Below are positions 1 through 8,266 of a DNA stretch of 64,000 nucleotides, piece by piece. Position numbers and translations under genes: made by a program. Source of the stretch: Sphingomonas melonis (lineage in GTDB: Bacteria > Pseudomonadota > Alphaproteobacteria > Sphingomonadales > Sphingomonadaceae); the NCBI RefSeq assembly GCF_013409985.1, contig NZ_JACCBY010000007.1, positions 62,001-126,000 of the forward strand, in the 5' to 3' direction. How positions within the stretch are numbered: position 1 is the stretch's first letter; each line of letters starts with the position of its first letter. The notes beneath the pieces were generated by a model. The model did not search any database. It saw only the letters and a program-made list of their open reading frames with translations, and had not been told where the DNA came from.

Positions 1-577
1 CGATGGTGAGGCCGAGTTCGCGGTTGAGATCGCGCAGCAGCGCGAGCACGTCGCGCGTCGTCTCCGGATCGAGCGCGCTGGTCGCCTCGTCGCACAGCAG
101 CACGGCCGGGTCGGTCGCCAGCGCGCGGGCGATGCCGACCCGCTGGCGCTGGCCGCCGGAGAGCTGCGCGGGATAGCGGCCGGCGAGCGCGGTGAGGCCG
201 ACGCGATCGAGCAGGGCGGCGACCTTGGCATCGCGGTCACGCCGCGGCGTACCGGCGAGTTCGAGCGGAAAGCCGACGTTGCCCGCCACGGTACGCGACG
301 ACAACAGGCCGAAATTCTGGAAGATCATGCCCATGCGCTGGCGCAGCCGGCGCAGTTCGGCGGCGGGGAGGGTGTCGATCGCCAGCCCTTCGATCGCGAC
401 GTGCCCGCTGGTCGGCCGTTCGAGGCCGTTGAGCAGCCGGATCAGCGTCGACTTGCCGGCGCCCGATCGCCCGATGATCCCGAACACCTCGCCCTGTGCG
501 ATGGTGAGCGACACGCCGTCGAGCGCCGGCGTGGCACCGCCGGGGAACTGCTTTCGGACGTCGGTAAGCCTGATCAT
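1..577 (-). CDS. metN: Methionine-type ABC importer ATP-binding protein (partial)
   Basis: ATP-binding subunit of a MetNIQ-type importer. It would act on the cytoplasmic face of the inner membrane, hydrolysing ATP to drive methionine uptake with MetI and MetQ. Read from the ATG at 577, the 192 visible residues hold a Walker A (GRSGAGKST, residues 36-44), a Q-loop (MIFQNFG), the ABC signature LSGGQRQR and a Walker B (AVLLCDEATSALDPE). The gene runs off the left edge, so the H-loop, the C-terminal regulatory domain and metI/metQ are out of view. The MetN assignment rests on overall resemblance of the N-terminal half; another amino-acid ABC ATPase is possible. No partner gene lies upstream, so this looks like the first gene of its unit. 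Confidence 0.85.
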   Translation of the reverse strand, partial: MIRLTDVRKQFPGGATPALDGVSLTIAQGEVFGIIGRSGAGKSTLIRLLNGLERPTSGHVAIEGLAIDTLPAAELRRLRQRMGMIFQNFGLLSSRTVAGNVGFPLELAGTPRRDRDAKVAALLDRVGLTALAGRYPAQLSGGQRQRVGIARALATDPAVLLCDEATSALDPETTRDVLALLRDLNRELGLTI

Positions 578-679
578 GATCGGTGGTTCGCAGCCTTCGA
601 TACGCAAAGCCGCAGCCTGTGCCGGATCGCAGGGCGAAACGCCATCGGGGGAAGACTTGGGGACGCTAAAGGATGCTTT

Positions 680-1294
680 TCACCATTGGCGGCGCAGCGC
701 GCGGATCGCGTCGACGCCGTCGCGGCGCGCGCGTGCGGGATCGGGCGCCGGGCCGTTGGGCGTCGCGGCGGCGCTGGGGCGCGGCGCGGGCGGTTCGGTC
801 GCGGCCGGGCGCGGCGCGGCGGCGACGGCGGGCGGCGCTTCGGCGGCGGGAGTCGGCGCCGCGCTGTTGCGCATCGCTTCGGCAAGCGCCTCGGCCAGCA
901 GCGGCGTGCTGGGGACCGACGGCGCAGCGGGGGAAGGCGTCGCGTGGGTTCGGTGGTGGCGGACCAGGGCGGGCCGCGGCGCGGCTGTCACCGCCGCTGC
1001 GGGGGCGGGCACCGATCCCGGCGCTGTCGGCAGGTCGATGACCCGGTGCGGCACGGGGGCAGGCTGGTGCGTCGTGACGCTGCGCCCGACGACCAGCCCG
1101 ACACCGGCGAGCAGCGCGATGCCCAGCGACGCGGCTACCGTCGCCGAGGCGCGGCGCGAGCTCCTGACCCGATGCAGCGTCGGCGCGGCGCGGGCGACGT
1201 CCTCCGGCGGCGGCGCCGGCGGCTGGTCGCGCAGGCCGAGGATCGAGGCGAGGTTCGCATCGAGCCGTTTGTCGTTGAAGCCGGGTGGGGGCAT
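680..1294 (-). CDS. Hypothetical single-pass membrane protein, Ala/Pro-rich
   Basis: I do not recognise a family. The 204-residue product starts with a soluble segment of about 45 residues, then one hydrophobic helix (about residues 50-70, ending GVGLVVG) preceded by basic residues (RSSRR). A long low-complexity tail rich in Ala, Pro and Arg follows and probably lies in the periplasm. The ATG at 1294 overlaps the stop of the upstream phosphatase as TGATG, which suggests translational coupling and fixes the start; an in-frame longer reading upstream lies inside the phosphatase gene and is rejected. The layout (cytosolic head, one helix, Pro-rich tail) recalls anti-sigma or TonB-like anchors, but no motif supports either role. 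Confidence 0.65.
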   Translation of the reverse strand: MPPPGFNDKRLDANLASILGLRDQPPAPPPEDVARAAPTLHRVRSSRRASATVAASLGIALLAGVGLVVGRSVTTHQPAPVPHRVIDLPTAPGSVPAPAAAVTAAPRPALVRHHRTHATPSPAAPSVPSTPLLAEALAEAMRNSAAPTPAAEAPPAVAAAPRPAATEPPAPRPSAAATPNGPAPDPARARRDGVDAIRALRRQW

Positions 1295-2088
1295 CAGCCG
1301 TGGCGCGCCTTGAGATCGCCGTCCGCGGTGGCATCCTCCGCGGTCAGCATCAGTTCGGGCAGCAGCGTGGTGTGCAGCATCCAGCGGTCCTTGCCCTCGA
1401 TGCCGATCGCGGTCAGCTGGTTGGTGCGGTAGGCGCCGGTATCGATGCCGATCCGGTTGTTGCGCACCGTCGGGCGGGGCTCGGAAATGGTGTGGCCGTG
1501 GACGACGACCATGCCGTGCGAGACGTCCGAATCGAGGAATTCGTCGGTGATCCACAGCATGTCCTCCGCGCGCTGGCGACGCAGCGCCACGCCGGGGCGG
1601 ATGCCGGCGTGGACGAAGAGGTAATCACCGTGGCGATGGTAGAGGGGCAGGCGGGCGAGCCAGTCGAGCGCCTCCTCGCCGACGATCGCGGCGGCGTGGC
1701 GCAGCGTGTCCATCGTCGCCGGACCGTCGAGCAGCGCCGCGTCGACGCCCCAGCTGACCAGCGTCTCGCGGCCACCGAACTTGAGCCATTGCCGATAGGC
1801 GTAGAGGCTGCCGCGCAGCGCCTCGACCATCATCTCCTCATGATTGCCCTTGAGCACCATGAAGCGGTCGGTCGACGCGGTGAGGTTCATGCAGCCCTTC
1901 ACCATCTTGGCGGAATCGGGACCGCGATCGACGATGTCGCCGAGCAGGATCATCCGCGTCGGCGCCGCCAGCCGGTTCGCCTGGTCGCGCTCGATGATGT
2001 TCATCAGCCGCCGGAACAGGTCGTAGCGGCCGTGCACGTCGCCGATCGCATAGATCCGCGTGACACCGTCGCCCAGCTCAGCGGGCAT
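1294..2088 (-). CDS. Metallophosphoesterase, Ser/Thr protein phosphatase family
   Basis: A 264-residue calcineurin-like phosphoesterase, probably cytosolic, using a two-metal centre to hydrolyse phosphate esters. The family motifs appear in order: GDVHG (residues 16-20), GDIVDRGPDS, GNHEEMM, a mid-protein VHAG and a late VHGHT. This PPP-like pattern resembles bacterial PrpA/PrpB and phage lambda phosphatases; the substrate is unknown. The ATG at 2088 begins just before the GDVHG fold and overlaps the last 11 bases of the upstream outer-membrane protein gene, and its stop overlaps the next ATG, so three genes (3019 down to 680) look like one transcript. Longer in-frame reading upstream lies within the neighbouring gene and is discarded. 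Confidence 0.88.
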   Translation of the reverse strand: MPAELGDGVTRIYAIGDVHGRYDLFRRLMNIIERDQANRLAAPTRMILLGDIVDRGPDSAKMVKGCMNLTASTDRFMVLKGNHEEMMVEALRGSLYAYRQWLKFGGRETLVSWGVDAALLDGPATMDTLRHAAAIVGEEALDWLARLPLYHRHGDYLFVHAGIRPGVALRRQRAEDMLWITDEFLDSDVSHGMVVVHGHTISEPRPTVRNNRIGIDTGAYRTNQLTAIGIEGKDRWMLHTTLLPELMLTAEDATADGDLKARHG

Positions 2089-3019
2089 TGCGCTTCTGGA
2101 GGCCGAGCGACAGCGACAGCCCGCCCGACGCGGCGGCGGCGCCGTGCGACAGGCCGGCGGTGGCGAAGCCGGTAAGGCGCAGCGGCGTGCCGTCGATGCG
2201 GGTCGAGGCGCCGGCGAACAGCTCGTGCGCATCCTCGACCAGCCGCGTCGCCGCGCGCGAATAATGGTAGGAGGCGAGCAGGAAGCTGTCGGTGCCGAGC
2301 GCGTAGGAGGCGCCCGCCGACGCCGCCGGCCCGTCGCGCAGGTCGTAGCGCGCGCTGTCGCCGAGGATGCGATAGCTGACCGACCCGAACGGCGTGACCT
2401 TGCCGACGGGATAGGAGACGTCGACGCCGCCGGCATAATCGTTCCTGCCGCTCGACAGGCCGCTGCTGTCCGTCGCAGTGTTGATCTTGGCGCGGCCGGA
2501 CAGCTGCACCTCCAGCGGCGTGGTCGCCGAAACGATCGTATAGGCGGCGCCGAGCGTCAGGTCGCCGAAGCCGTCCGCGGTCCGCCGGACGGGCGCGGTG
2601 TTCGGCGCGACGAGGATCGGCGTCGAATCGATCCCGGTGAAGATCGTCGAGCGGCTGCGGATCCGCATCCACGGCAGCGAGGCGGACAGCGTCCAGTCGC
2701 CCATCCGCAGCCGGGCGCCGAGCGCCGAGCTCCAGATCGTCGTCTTCGATCCGGTGCCGAACTTGCCCTCGGCATAGATCGAGCCGAGCGAAAGGTCGGC
2801 GCGGGTATCGCCGTCGGTCATCCGCTCCATCGCCTGCGGCACGCTGCTCGGCGAGACCGTCGAGGTGCCGCTGGACGGCGAGACGGGAGCGCTGATGTCG
2901 TAGCGGATCGACCGGCGCATCGCGTCGGTGGCGGAGCCGTCCTGATCCTGCGCCGCTGCCGGGCCGGCGGCGGCGATGGCAAGGATGGCGCTGCCAATGG
3001 TCGCTGCCCGATACGTCAT
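2078..3019 (-). CDS. Outer-membrane beta-barrel protein, function unknown
   Basis: A 313-residue protein with a clear signal peptide (about residues 1-23, ending AAAQ) and the alternating, Gly/aromatic-rich strands of an outer-membrane beta barrel. The C-terminal strand (SLSLGLQKRNAR) lacks a terminal Phe, which is atypical for BamA substrates. It resembles the transporter/porin-like hypothetical proteins of Sphingomonadales. The ATG at 3019 follows an AGGGAG ribosome-binding site. It is the first gene of a likely three-gene unit with the phosphatase and the membrane protein downstream. Substrate and role cannot be told from the sequence. Confidence 0.75.
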   Translation of the reverse strand: MTYRAATIGSAILAIAAAGPAAAQDQDGSATDAMRRSIRYDISAPVSPSSGTSTVSPSSVPQAMERMTDGDTRADLSLGSIYAEGKFGTGSKTTIWSSALGARLRMGDWTLSASLPWMRIRSRSTIFTGIDSTPILVAPNTAPVRRTADGFGDLTLGAAYTIVSATTPLEVQLSGRAKINTATDSSGLSSGRNDYAGGVDVSYPVGKVTPFGSVSYRILGDSARYDLRDGPAASAGASYALGTDSFLLASYHYSRAATRLVEDAHELFAGASTRIDGTPLRLTGFATAGLSHGAAAASGGLSLSLGLQKRNAR

Positions 3020-3077
3020 ATGAGTCTCCCTGCCCGGAGACCTACCACGAATCCAGATGGTTAACCGTATATTTACC

Positions 3078-3524
3078 TTAGTCTACCGCAGGAATCCGAG
3101 GATTGGCTCCCGGAGACGGGCGGCTGACGATCCAGGCGGCGCAGGCGAGCAGCAGGAGGGCGACGGCGATCGCGGGCAGTGCGCCGGGGCGGACGAGCGC
3201 CCAGAAGGACGCGAAGCCGAGCGCGATGCCGCCGCAAGCGGCGATCTTGGCATGGCGCGGGATCGCCCGCTCGGTCCGCCAGGCGCGCAGCGGCGGACCG
3301 ACGCGGGGGTGATCGAGCAGCCAATGTTCCAGCCGCACCGACGAGCGTGCGAAACAGGGCAGCGCGAGGATCAGGAAGTCGGTGGTCGGCAGCAGCGGCA
3401 CGAACAGGCCGACGAAGCCGACGCCGACCAGCATCCAGCCGAGCGCCATCCACAAGGCCCGGCTGACGCGGCTGCGCGCGAGCAGCGCGGGCGCCAGCGG
3501 CGGTCGGTCAGCGGAGGGTGTCAT
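3078..3524 (-). CDS. DUF454 (YbaN-like) inner-membrane protein
   Basis: A 148-residue membrane protein matching the DUF454/YbaN pattern: an N-terminal helix pair around LGWMLVGVGFVGLFVPLLPTT, the conserved stretch FLILALPCFARSS, then a cytosolic loop (LLDHPRVGPPLRAW) and two more helices. The function of this family is unknown. The ATG at 3524 overlaps the end of the heme oxygenase gene by 17 bases; an ATG at 3530 is also possible. DUF454 genes are often found beside heme or iron genes, and here the upstream partner is a heme oxygenase with a Fur-type box, so this protein is probably co-expressed under low iron. Confidence 0.82.
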   Translation of the reverse strand: MTPSADRPPLAPALLARSRVSRALWMALGWMLVGVGFVGLFVPLLPTTDFLILALPCFARSSVRLEHWLLDHPRVGPPLRAWRTERAIPRHAKIAACGGIALGFASFWALVRPGALPAIAVALLLLACAAWIVSRPSPGANPRIPAVD

Positions 3525-4128
3525 CGGCATAGGCCTGCACGCGGGCGAAGGCGGCCTCGGCACCCGCGGTCACCCGCTCCTCGCCCTCCGCATCGAGCGG
3601 CACGGCGTCGAGCGCGGCGGTGAAGATGCGCCAATAGGCCGCCGGCCCCTCGCGGGCAGGCGCCAGGTGGCGCGCGCCGAACGCATCCGACAGGCCGAGC
3701 TTGGCGGCATCCTTGCGCAGCAGCGTCGCGCCCATCCGCGACCCTTCGGCGACATAGAGCCAGCCGAGCGCGGTCGGCAGGTCGATCGCCGCGCCCGGTG
3801 TGAAGGCGGGGTCGCCTACGGCCTGCGGTGCGGCGACCGCCAGATCGGCGAGGTCCTGCTGCAACAGCGGCAACTGCCGCCGCTCGGCTAGGTCGGGCAG
3901 CAGCGCCTGCAACGTCACGTCGGCATAGAGCGCGTCGATATCGCGGTGGAACAGATACTGCATACCGGTGAAGCGGACATAGCCGTCGCGCGTCGCGAAC
4001 GAGGCGGCGGTGGAGACGGTGTTGTCGAGCCGTTCGTGCGTATCGTGGGTCAGCGCCTTGAGCCGCTTCGCGCGGCTTGGCGGTGCCACCGGATGGCCAG
4101 CGGCGGCTGCGGTGGTGGCGGGCGTCAT
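3508..4128 (-). CDS. Biliverdin-producing heme oxygenase
   Basis: A 206-residue bacterial heme oxygenase, expected to cleave heme to biliverdin, CO and iron in the cytosol. The proximal-histidine region is visible near the N-terminus (LTHDTHERLD) and the distal-helix glycine motif as GWLYVAEGSRMGATLL. Length is normal for the bacterial PigA/BphO group. The chosen ATG at 4128 has a purine-rich stretch (GGAGACTTTG) just upstream. A perfect 6-3-6 inverted repeat of Fur-box type lies 108 bases upstream (4236-4250), so the likely role is iron recovery from heme; supply of biliverdin chromophore is the alternative, but no bacteriophytochrome gene is visible here. The stop overlaps the DUF454 gene. 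Confidence 0.9.
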   Translation of the reverse strand: MTPATTAAAAGHPVAPPSRAKRLKALTHDTHERLDNTVSTAASFATRDGYVRFTGMQYLFHRDIDALYADVTLQALLPDLAERRQLPLLQQDLADLAVAAPQAVGDPAFTPGAAIDLPTALGWLYVAEGSRMGATLLRKDAAKLGLSDAFGARHLAPAREGPAAYWRIFTAALDAVPLDAEGEERVTAGAEAAFARVQAYADDTLR

Positions 4129-4235
4129 GGCAAAGTCTCCGGATCGGTAGTGAGGATAGGCTGGCGGACGGGAAGCCGGCCCGTTCGATATGGAAGACGG
4201 TCCCGACGGCATAATCCCTACCTCCACCCGGCTAT

Positions 4236-4250
4236 TGAGAAGCATTCTCA
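4236..4250. promoter_or_regulatory. Candidate Fur box
   Basis: A perfect inverted repeat, TGAGAA-GCA-TTCTCA, lies in an AT-richer pocket of the 259-bp gap upstream of the heme oxygenase gene. It resembles the classical 15-bp Fur operator (TGATAATnATTATCA) with A/T-to-G/C changes at mirrored positions. Iron-dependent repression of the heme oxygenase-DUF454 pair is the natural reading. Confidence 0.6.
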
Positions 4251-4387
4251 TATTTATGCCGGTGCGATGGTGATTGCCAGCGAAAACCGGCCTGGGTGAC
4301 GGAGGGGCAAGCGGGGACTGTGCTGCCGTTTCGCGGCCTTTGCAAATCGCGATCCGCCTGCGCGCGGGCGTCAGGCGCCGCCAGGGA

Positions 4388-6229
4388 TCAGGGGGAGCAG
4401 GACGCGACCGCGTTGGTATCGGACACCGGCAGCTCGATCGTGCAATGCAGGCCATCGGCCTCCAGGGTGAACCCGGTCTGCGCATCGAGCTGATAGGGCA
4501 GGGCACGCTCGATCAGCTCGCGGCCCTGGCCGGTGCCGTGCGCCGCGATGTCGTGCGGCGCACCCGGCGGCGGCATCGTCACCTGCGATTCGCGCCAGTC
4601 GATATGGAGCCGCGGCGATGCGCCGTCGGTGGCGGGGATCAGCGACCAGCGCACCGTGAGCTGCGCCTGCGGCTGGCCGAGCGCGCCATATTTGACCGCA
4701 TTGGTCGCCAGTTCGTGCAGCGCCATCGCCAGCATCTGCACCGCGGACGAGCGCAGCCGGATGCCGGGCGGCCCGTCGAGCACGATGCGATCCGACGCGC
4801 CCGCCATCGCCGACAGCTCGCTGCGGACCAGCTCGTCGAAGCTGACGCGGTCGACGTCCTGCAATTGCGACAAGAGCCCCTGGACGCGGGCAAGCGCCTC
4901 GAGCCGGTCGACGAACCGGCTGCGGAAGGCGGGCAGGTCGCTGCTCGATCGCGCCGTCCGGTCGGCGATCGAGCGGACGAGATTGATGAGGTTGCGGGTG
5001 CGGTGCTGCAATTCGGCGACCAGCACTTCGAGCCGTTCGGAATTGGCGATGACATCGGTGACATCGACGCTGATTCCGCCGATCCGCGCGACCTGCGGGC
5101 GCTCGCTGCGAAGCGCGAAGACGGTGTCGTGCACCCACCGCACCTCCCCATCCGACGGCCGGCGGATGCGGAAGGTGCTGCTGCGGTGCTCCCCGGCGCA
5201 GGCGCTGCGGATCGCGTCGAGCGCCATGGCGCGATCCTCTGCCACCACCAGATCGGCCCAGCGGGTGACATCGGCCTCGCCGCTGGCGAGCCCGTACAGC
5301 TGTTCGAAGGCGGGATTGGCATATTCGAGCTGCAACCCGCTCGCCTCGCGCACCCACAGCGCGTTGGACGAGGCGTCGCCGAACTGGCGGAACCGGGTCT
5401 CGCTCTCCTGCAACGCGCGCTCGATCTCCATCCGCGCGGTGAGGTCGACGGTGACGACGAGCAGATGGCCGGGCTGGTCGCGGACATCGGCCATCGGCGT
5501 CACGGTGCTGTTCGCCCAGATCACCGTGCCGTCCGGGCGATGGTAGCGCTTGTCGAGCACCGCCGGCTGGCGGTCGGTCACCGCCCGGGTGAGCGCGCGG
5601 ACCGACGCCGGAAAGTCGTCGGCGAAGGTGACGTCGGCGACGGTGCTGCGCAGCACCTCCGCCTCGCTGCGGCCGAGGATGCGGCACAGCTCCTGGTTGA
5701 CGCGCAGGAAATGGCCCTCGGCATCAATAACCGACAGGCCGACCGAGGCATGGGCGAAGATCGCGCCGAGCCGCGCCTCACGCTCGGCGGCGCGCATCGC
5801 ATCCTCGCGCCGCGAGGTGACGTCGCGCTGGATCGACAGCCAGGCGGTGATCGTCCCGTCCGCGTCGCGCACCGGATCGATCGTCCAGTCGACCAGATAG
5901 GCGCTGCCGTCCTTGCGATAGTTGATGCCCTCGCCGTGGAAGCCGTCGCCGGCGGCGAGCGCGGCGCGCAGCTGGGCGATCACCGCGGCATCGGTGCCGG
6001 GGCCTTGCAGGATGCGCGGCGTCGCGCCGATCAGTTCGTCACGGCGATAGCCGGTCAGCTCCAGCATCGCCGGATTGGCATAGCGGATGACCGGCCCCGG
6101 CGCGTCGAGCACCGGGCCGGTGACCAGGACCGCGTGACGCGCCGCATCGAGGATCGACCATTCGCCGGGCAGGTCGCAGGCAGGAATAGGCTGATCCTCG
6201 CTTGTTCGGCTCCGTTCCGGCCGGATCAC
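4388..6229 (-). CDS. PAS-domain HWE-family sensor histidine kinase
   Basis: A 613-residue kinase without membrane helices, so probably cytosolic. It has three PAS domains (about residues 25-130, 150-265 and 280-400) followed by an HWE-type kinase core. The phosphoacceptor motif is ELQHRTRN, the N-box is HELATNAVKYGAL, and a W-x-E motif (DWRES) defines the HWE group. The first PAS resembles LOV domains (TGYRRDELIG, then LQGPGTD, then NYRKDG) but the cysteine of the flavin adduct site is Pro71. The start is uncertain: no ATG precedes the first PAS, and a GTG at 6229, four bases from the upstream stop, is the best candidate. It probably ends an operon with the alcohol dehydrogenase and membrane protein. 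The partner response regulator is not adjacent. Confidence 0.85.
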   Translation of the reverse strand: MIRPERSRTSEDQPIPACDLPGEWSILDAARHAVLVTGPVLDAPGPVIRYANPAMLELTGYRRDELIGATPRILQGPGTDAAVIAQLRAALAAGDGFHGEGINYRKDGSAYLVDWTIDPVRDADGTITAWLSIQRDVTSRREDAMRAAEREARLGAIFAHASVGLSVIDAEGHFLRVNQELCRILGRSEAEVLRSTVADVTFADDFPASVRALTRAVTDRQPAVLDKRYHRPDGTVIWANSTVTPMADVRDQPGHLLVVTVDLTARMEIERALQESETRFRQFGDASSNALWVREASGLQLEYANPAFEQLYGLASGEADVTRWADLVVAEDRAMALDAIRSACAGEHRSSTFRIRRPSDGEVRWVHDTVFALRSERPQVARIGGISVDVTDVIANSERLEVLVAELQHRTRNLINLVRSIADRTARSSSDLPAFRSRFVDRLEALARVQGLLSQLQDVDRVSFDELVRSELSAMAGASDRIVLDGPPGIRLRSSAVQMLAMALHELATNAVKYGALGQPQAQLTVRWSLIPATDGASPRLHIDWRESQVTMPPPGAPHDIAAHGTGQGRELIERALPYQLDAQTGFTLEADGLHCTIELPVSDTNAVASCSP

Positions 6230-6233
6230 CGCC

Positions 6234-6905
6234 TTAGGGGCGCGATCCGTCCGAATCCAGATCGATCGTCGGTCCGCCCGCGGTCGCGACCGGTCCGAGC
6301 GCGCTGGCGTGGAGATGATCGCTGAGCCGCGTCTCGCGCGCGCCGGGCCGGATCGTCTCGCCGTTGCCGATCGTCGGGGCGGCGTCGTGCCGGCGGCCGC
6401 GGCGGACGAGCAGCAGCGCGCCGAGCGACACCGCGGCGACGATCCCGGCCTTGGCGAACAGCCCCGAACGGTTGTGCCGCCATTCGGCGCGGATGCCCAT
6501 TTCGGCGGGGATATTGGGCACATGGCCTTGCGCCAGATCGGCGACGACGCCTTCGACGACGTTGATCCGGTCGGCGCCCATCAGCAGCAGCCAGTGCCAC
6601 CAGTCGGACTCGCTGCGTTTGAAGGCGAAGCGGCGGATCATGCCGCTCACCCCGCTCGGCGGGGTCGAGGTGCCGACGACCGCGGGGAGCGCGTTATATT
6701 CGATCGAGCGCAGGATCTCGACCTCGGGCTGCTGCTGCGTCGGGCGATCCCAGGTGAAGCCGCGCGTCTGATCCTCGATATGGCGCATCGGATAGGTCGG
6801 GTTGTTGCCGGGATCGGCATCGACGCCCCAGCCGGGCACGGTGGCGGGATCGACCGGGACGCGCGTCGGGCCGGTTGTCGCGGGGATGGTTGCGGTATCG
6901 CTCAT
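6234..6905 (-). CDS. Hypothetical membrane protein
   Basis: A 223-residue protein of no family I can name. The N-terminal 40 residues are Pro/Thr-rich and polar. A middle part contains SESDWWHWLLLMGADRINVV, which may pack on the membrane surface, and one clear helix lies near residues 152-170 (AGIVAAVSLGALLLV) followed by RRGRRH. The C-terminal 45 residues are polar. The ATG at 6905 is preceded by an AGGGAG site. It lies 12 bases after the zinc alcohol dehydrogenase and 4 bases before the HWE kinase, so the three are probably co-transcribed. A structural link to either neighbour is only inferred from position. Confidence 0.65.
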   Translation of the reverse strand: MSDTATIPATTGPTRVPVDPATVPGWGVDADPGNNPTYPMRHIEDQTRGFTWDRPTQQQPEVEILRSIEYNALPAVVGTSTPPSGVSGMIRRFAFKRSESDWWHWLLLMGADRINVVEGVVADLAQGHVPNIPAEMGIRAEWRHNRSGLFAKAGIVAAVSLGALLLVRRGRRHDAAPTIGNGETIRPGARETRLSDHLHASALGPVATAGGPTIDLDSDGSRP

Positions 6906-6917
6906 GTCGATGCTCCC

Positions 6918-8066
6918 TCAGGCGCCGTTCGGCAGCAGCACGGGCTTGATGCAGCCGTCGAGCTTCGCCGAGAAAAGGTGATAGGCATCCGCCACGTCGG
7001 CGAGCGGCACGCGATGCGTGATCATCGCCTTGGGATCGATATGACCGGCGCGGACATGCTCGATCAGCCGCGGCAGCAGCCGCTTCACCGACGCCTGGTT
7101 GGCGCGGATGGTAATGCCCTTGTTGACGACGTTGCCGATCGGGATGATGTTGCCGGTCGGGCCGTAGACGCCGACGATCGAGACGATCCCGCCCTTCTTC
7201 ACCGAGTTGATCGCCCAGTGCAGCGCGATCGCATTGCCCGCCTCCAGCTTCAGCTTGGTGCCGATCAGCGTCTGGATCGCGCTGCCCGCGGCGTCGCCGC
7301 CGACCGCATCGATGCAGACATCGGCGCCGAGCGCGTCGGTCTGCTTCTTGATGAAGACCGCCATGTCGTCGATCTCGCGGAAGTTGTAGACCTCGGCGGG
7401 GCCGAAGGTGCGGGCGAATTCGAGCCGGTATTCGAGATGATCGATGACGATCACCCGGCCGGCTCCGAACAGCCAGGCGGCGCGCGCCGCCATCAGCCCG
7501 ACCGGGCCGGCGCCGAATACGACGACGGTATCGCCGGGCTGGATGCCGCCCATCTCCGCCGCCTGATAGCCGGTCGGCACGACGTCGGTGAGCAGCACCG
7601 CGTCGTCGGGGTCCATCCAGTCGGGGATGACCATCGGTCCGACATCGGCATAGGGCACGCGCACATATTGCGCCTGGCCGCCGTCATAGCCGCCGGCGGT
7701 ATGCGAATAGCCGAAGATGCCGCCGACCGCGGTCGCCTGCGCGTTCGATTCGTGGCAATTGCCGAACAATCCCTGCTGGCAGAAATGGCATTTGCCGCAG
7801 GCGATGTTGAACGGCACCAGCACCTGGTCGCCGACCTTCAGGTTGCGCACCTCCGGCCCGATGTGTTCGACGATGCCGCAGAATTCATGGCCGAAGGTAG
7901 TGCCGACGCGCGTGTCGGGGACCATGCCGTGATACAGATGCAGGTCCGACCCGCAGATGCACGAGCGCGTCACCTTGACGATCGCGTCCTCGGGATGCTG
8001 GATCGTCGGCATCGCCCGTTCGTCGGCGCGAACGCGATATGGTCCGCGATAGTTCATCGCCAGCAT
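6918..8066 (-). CDS. Zinc-dependent alcohol dehydrogenase (MDR superfamily)
   Basis: A 382-residue zinc-binding oxidoreductase. Catalytic-zinc residues sit in CICGSDLHLYHG and GHEFCG; the structural-zinc cluster is CGKCHFCQQGLFGNC. A Rossmann nucleotide site follows (VFGAGPVGLMAA), with an acidic residue after it (VIDHLEYR) that favours NAD. It resembles glutathione-independent formaldehyde dehydrogenase and long-chain MDR enzymes; the substrate cannot be fixed. The start ATG at 8066 has a GGGAG site eight bases upstream; an ATG at 8057 is also possible. It leads a probable operon with the membrane protein and HWE kinase, and is divergent from the response regulator at 8267. Confidence 0.9.
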   Translation of the reverse strand: MLAMNYRGPYRVRADERAMPTIQHPEDAIVKVTRSCICGSDLHLYHGMVPDTRVGTTFGHEFCGIVEHIGPEVRNLKVGDQVLVPFNIACGKCHFCQQGLFGNCHESNAQATAVGGIFGYSHTAGGYDGGQAQYVRVPYADVGPMVIPDWMDPDDAVLLTDVVPTGYQAAEMGGIQPGDTVVVFGAGPVGLMAARAAWLFGAGRVIVIDHLEYRLEFARTFGPAEVYNFREIDDMAVFIKKQTDALGADVCIDAVGGDAAGSAIQTLIGTKLKLEAGNAIALHWAINSVKKGGIVSIVGVYGPTGNIIPIGNVVNKGITIRANQASVKRLLPRLIEHVRAGHIDPKAMITHRVPLADVADAYHLFSAKLDGCIKPVLLPNGA

Positions 8067-8266
8067 CGTTGCGGCTCCCTGAGTCTGTCGGACGACCGTG
8101 ACATCGCACGCTCGCTTCACGCGTTAGGAAGCCTAGTTGCAGACAAGAGTTCCTGATATTGCCGTAGGTTAGCGCGTTTTGCCGGGCCTTGGCGGGGGTT
8201 TCGCCATCCACGGTCGCGTCGAAAGCGCTTGACGGCGAGCAAGAGAGGCAGCGTTTACTGGCGGCG

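Noticed and set aside
4274..6325. 683-codon plus-strand frame opposite the HWE kinase
   Set aside because: Antisense of PAS and kinase domains; no motif, no ribosome-binding site.
8129..8153. EcfG-like GGAAC upstream of the alcohol dehydrogenase
   Set aside because: On the minus strand GGAAC (8153-8149) is present, but at 16-17 bases the -10 position reads GCTT or CTTC instead of CGTT, so the match is too weak.
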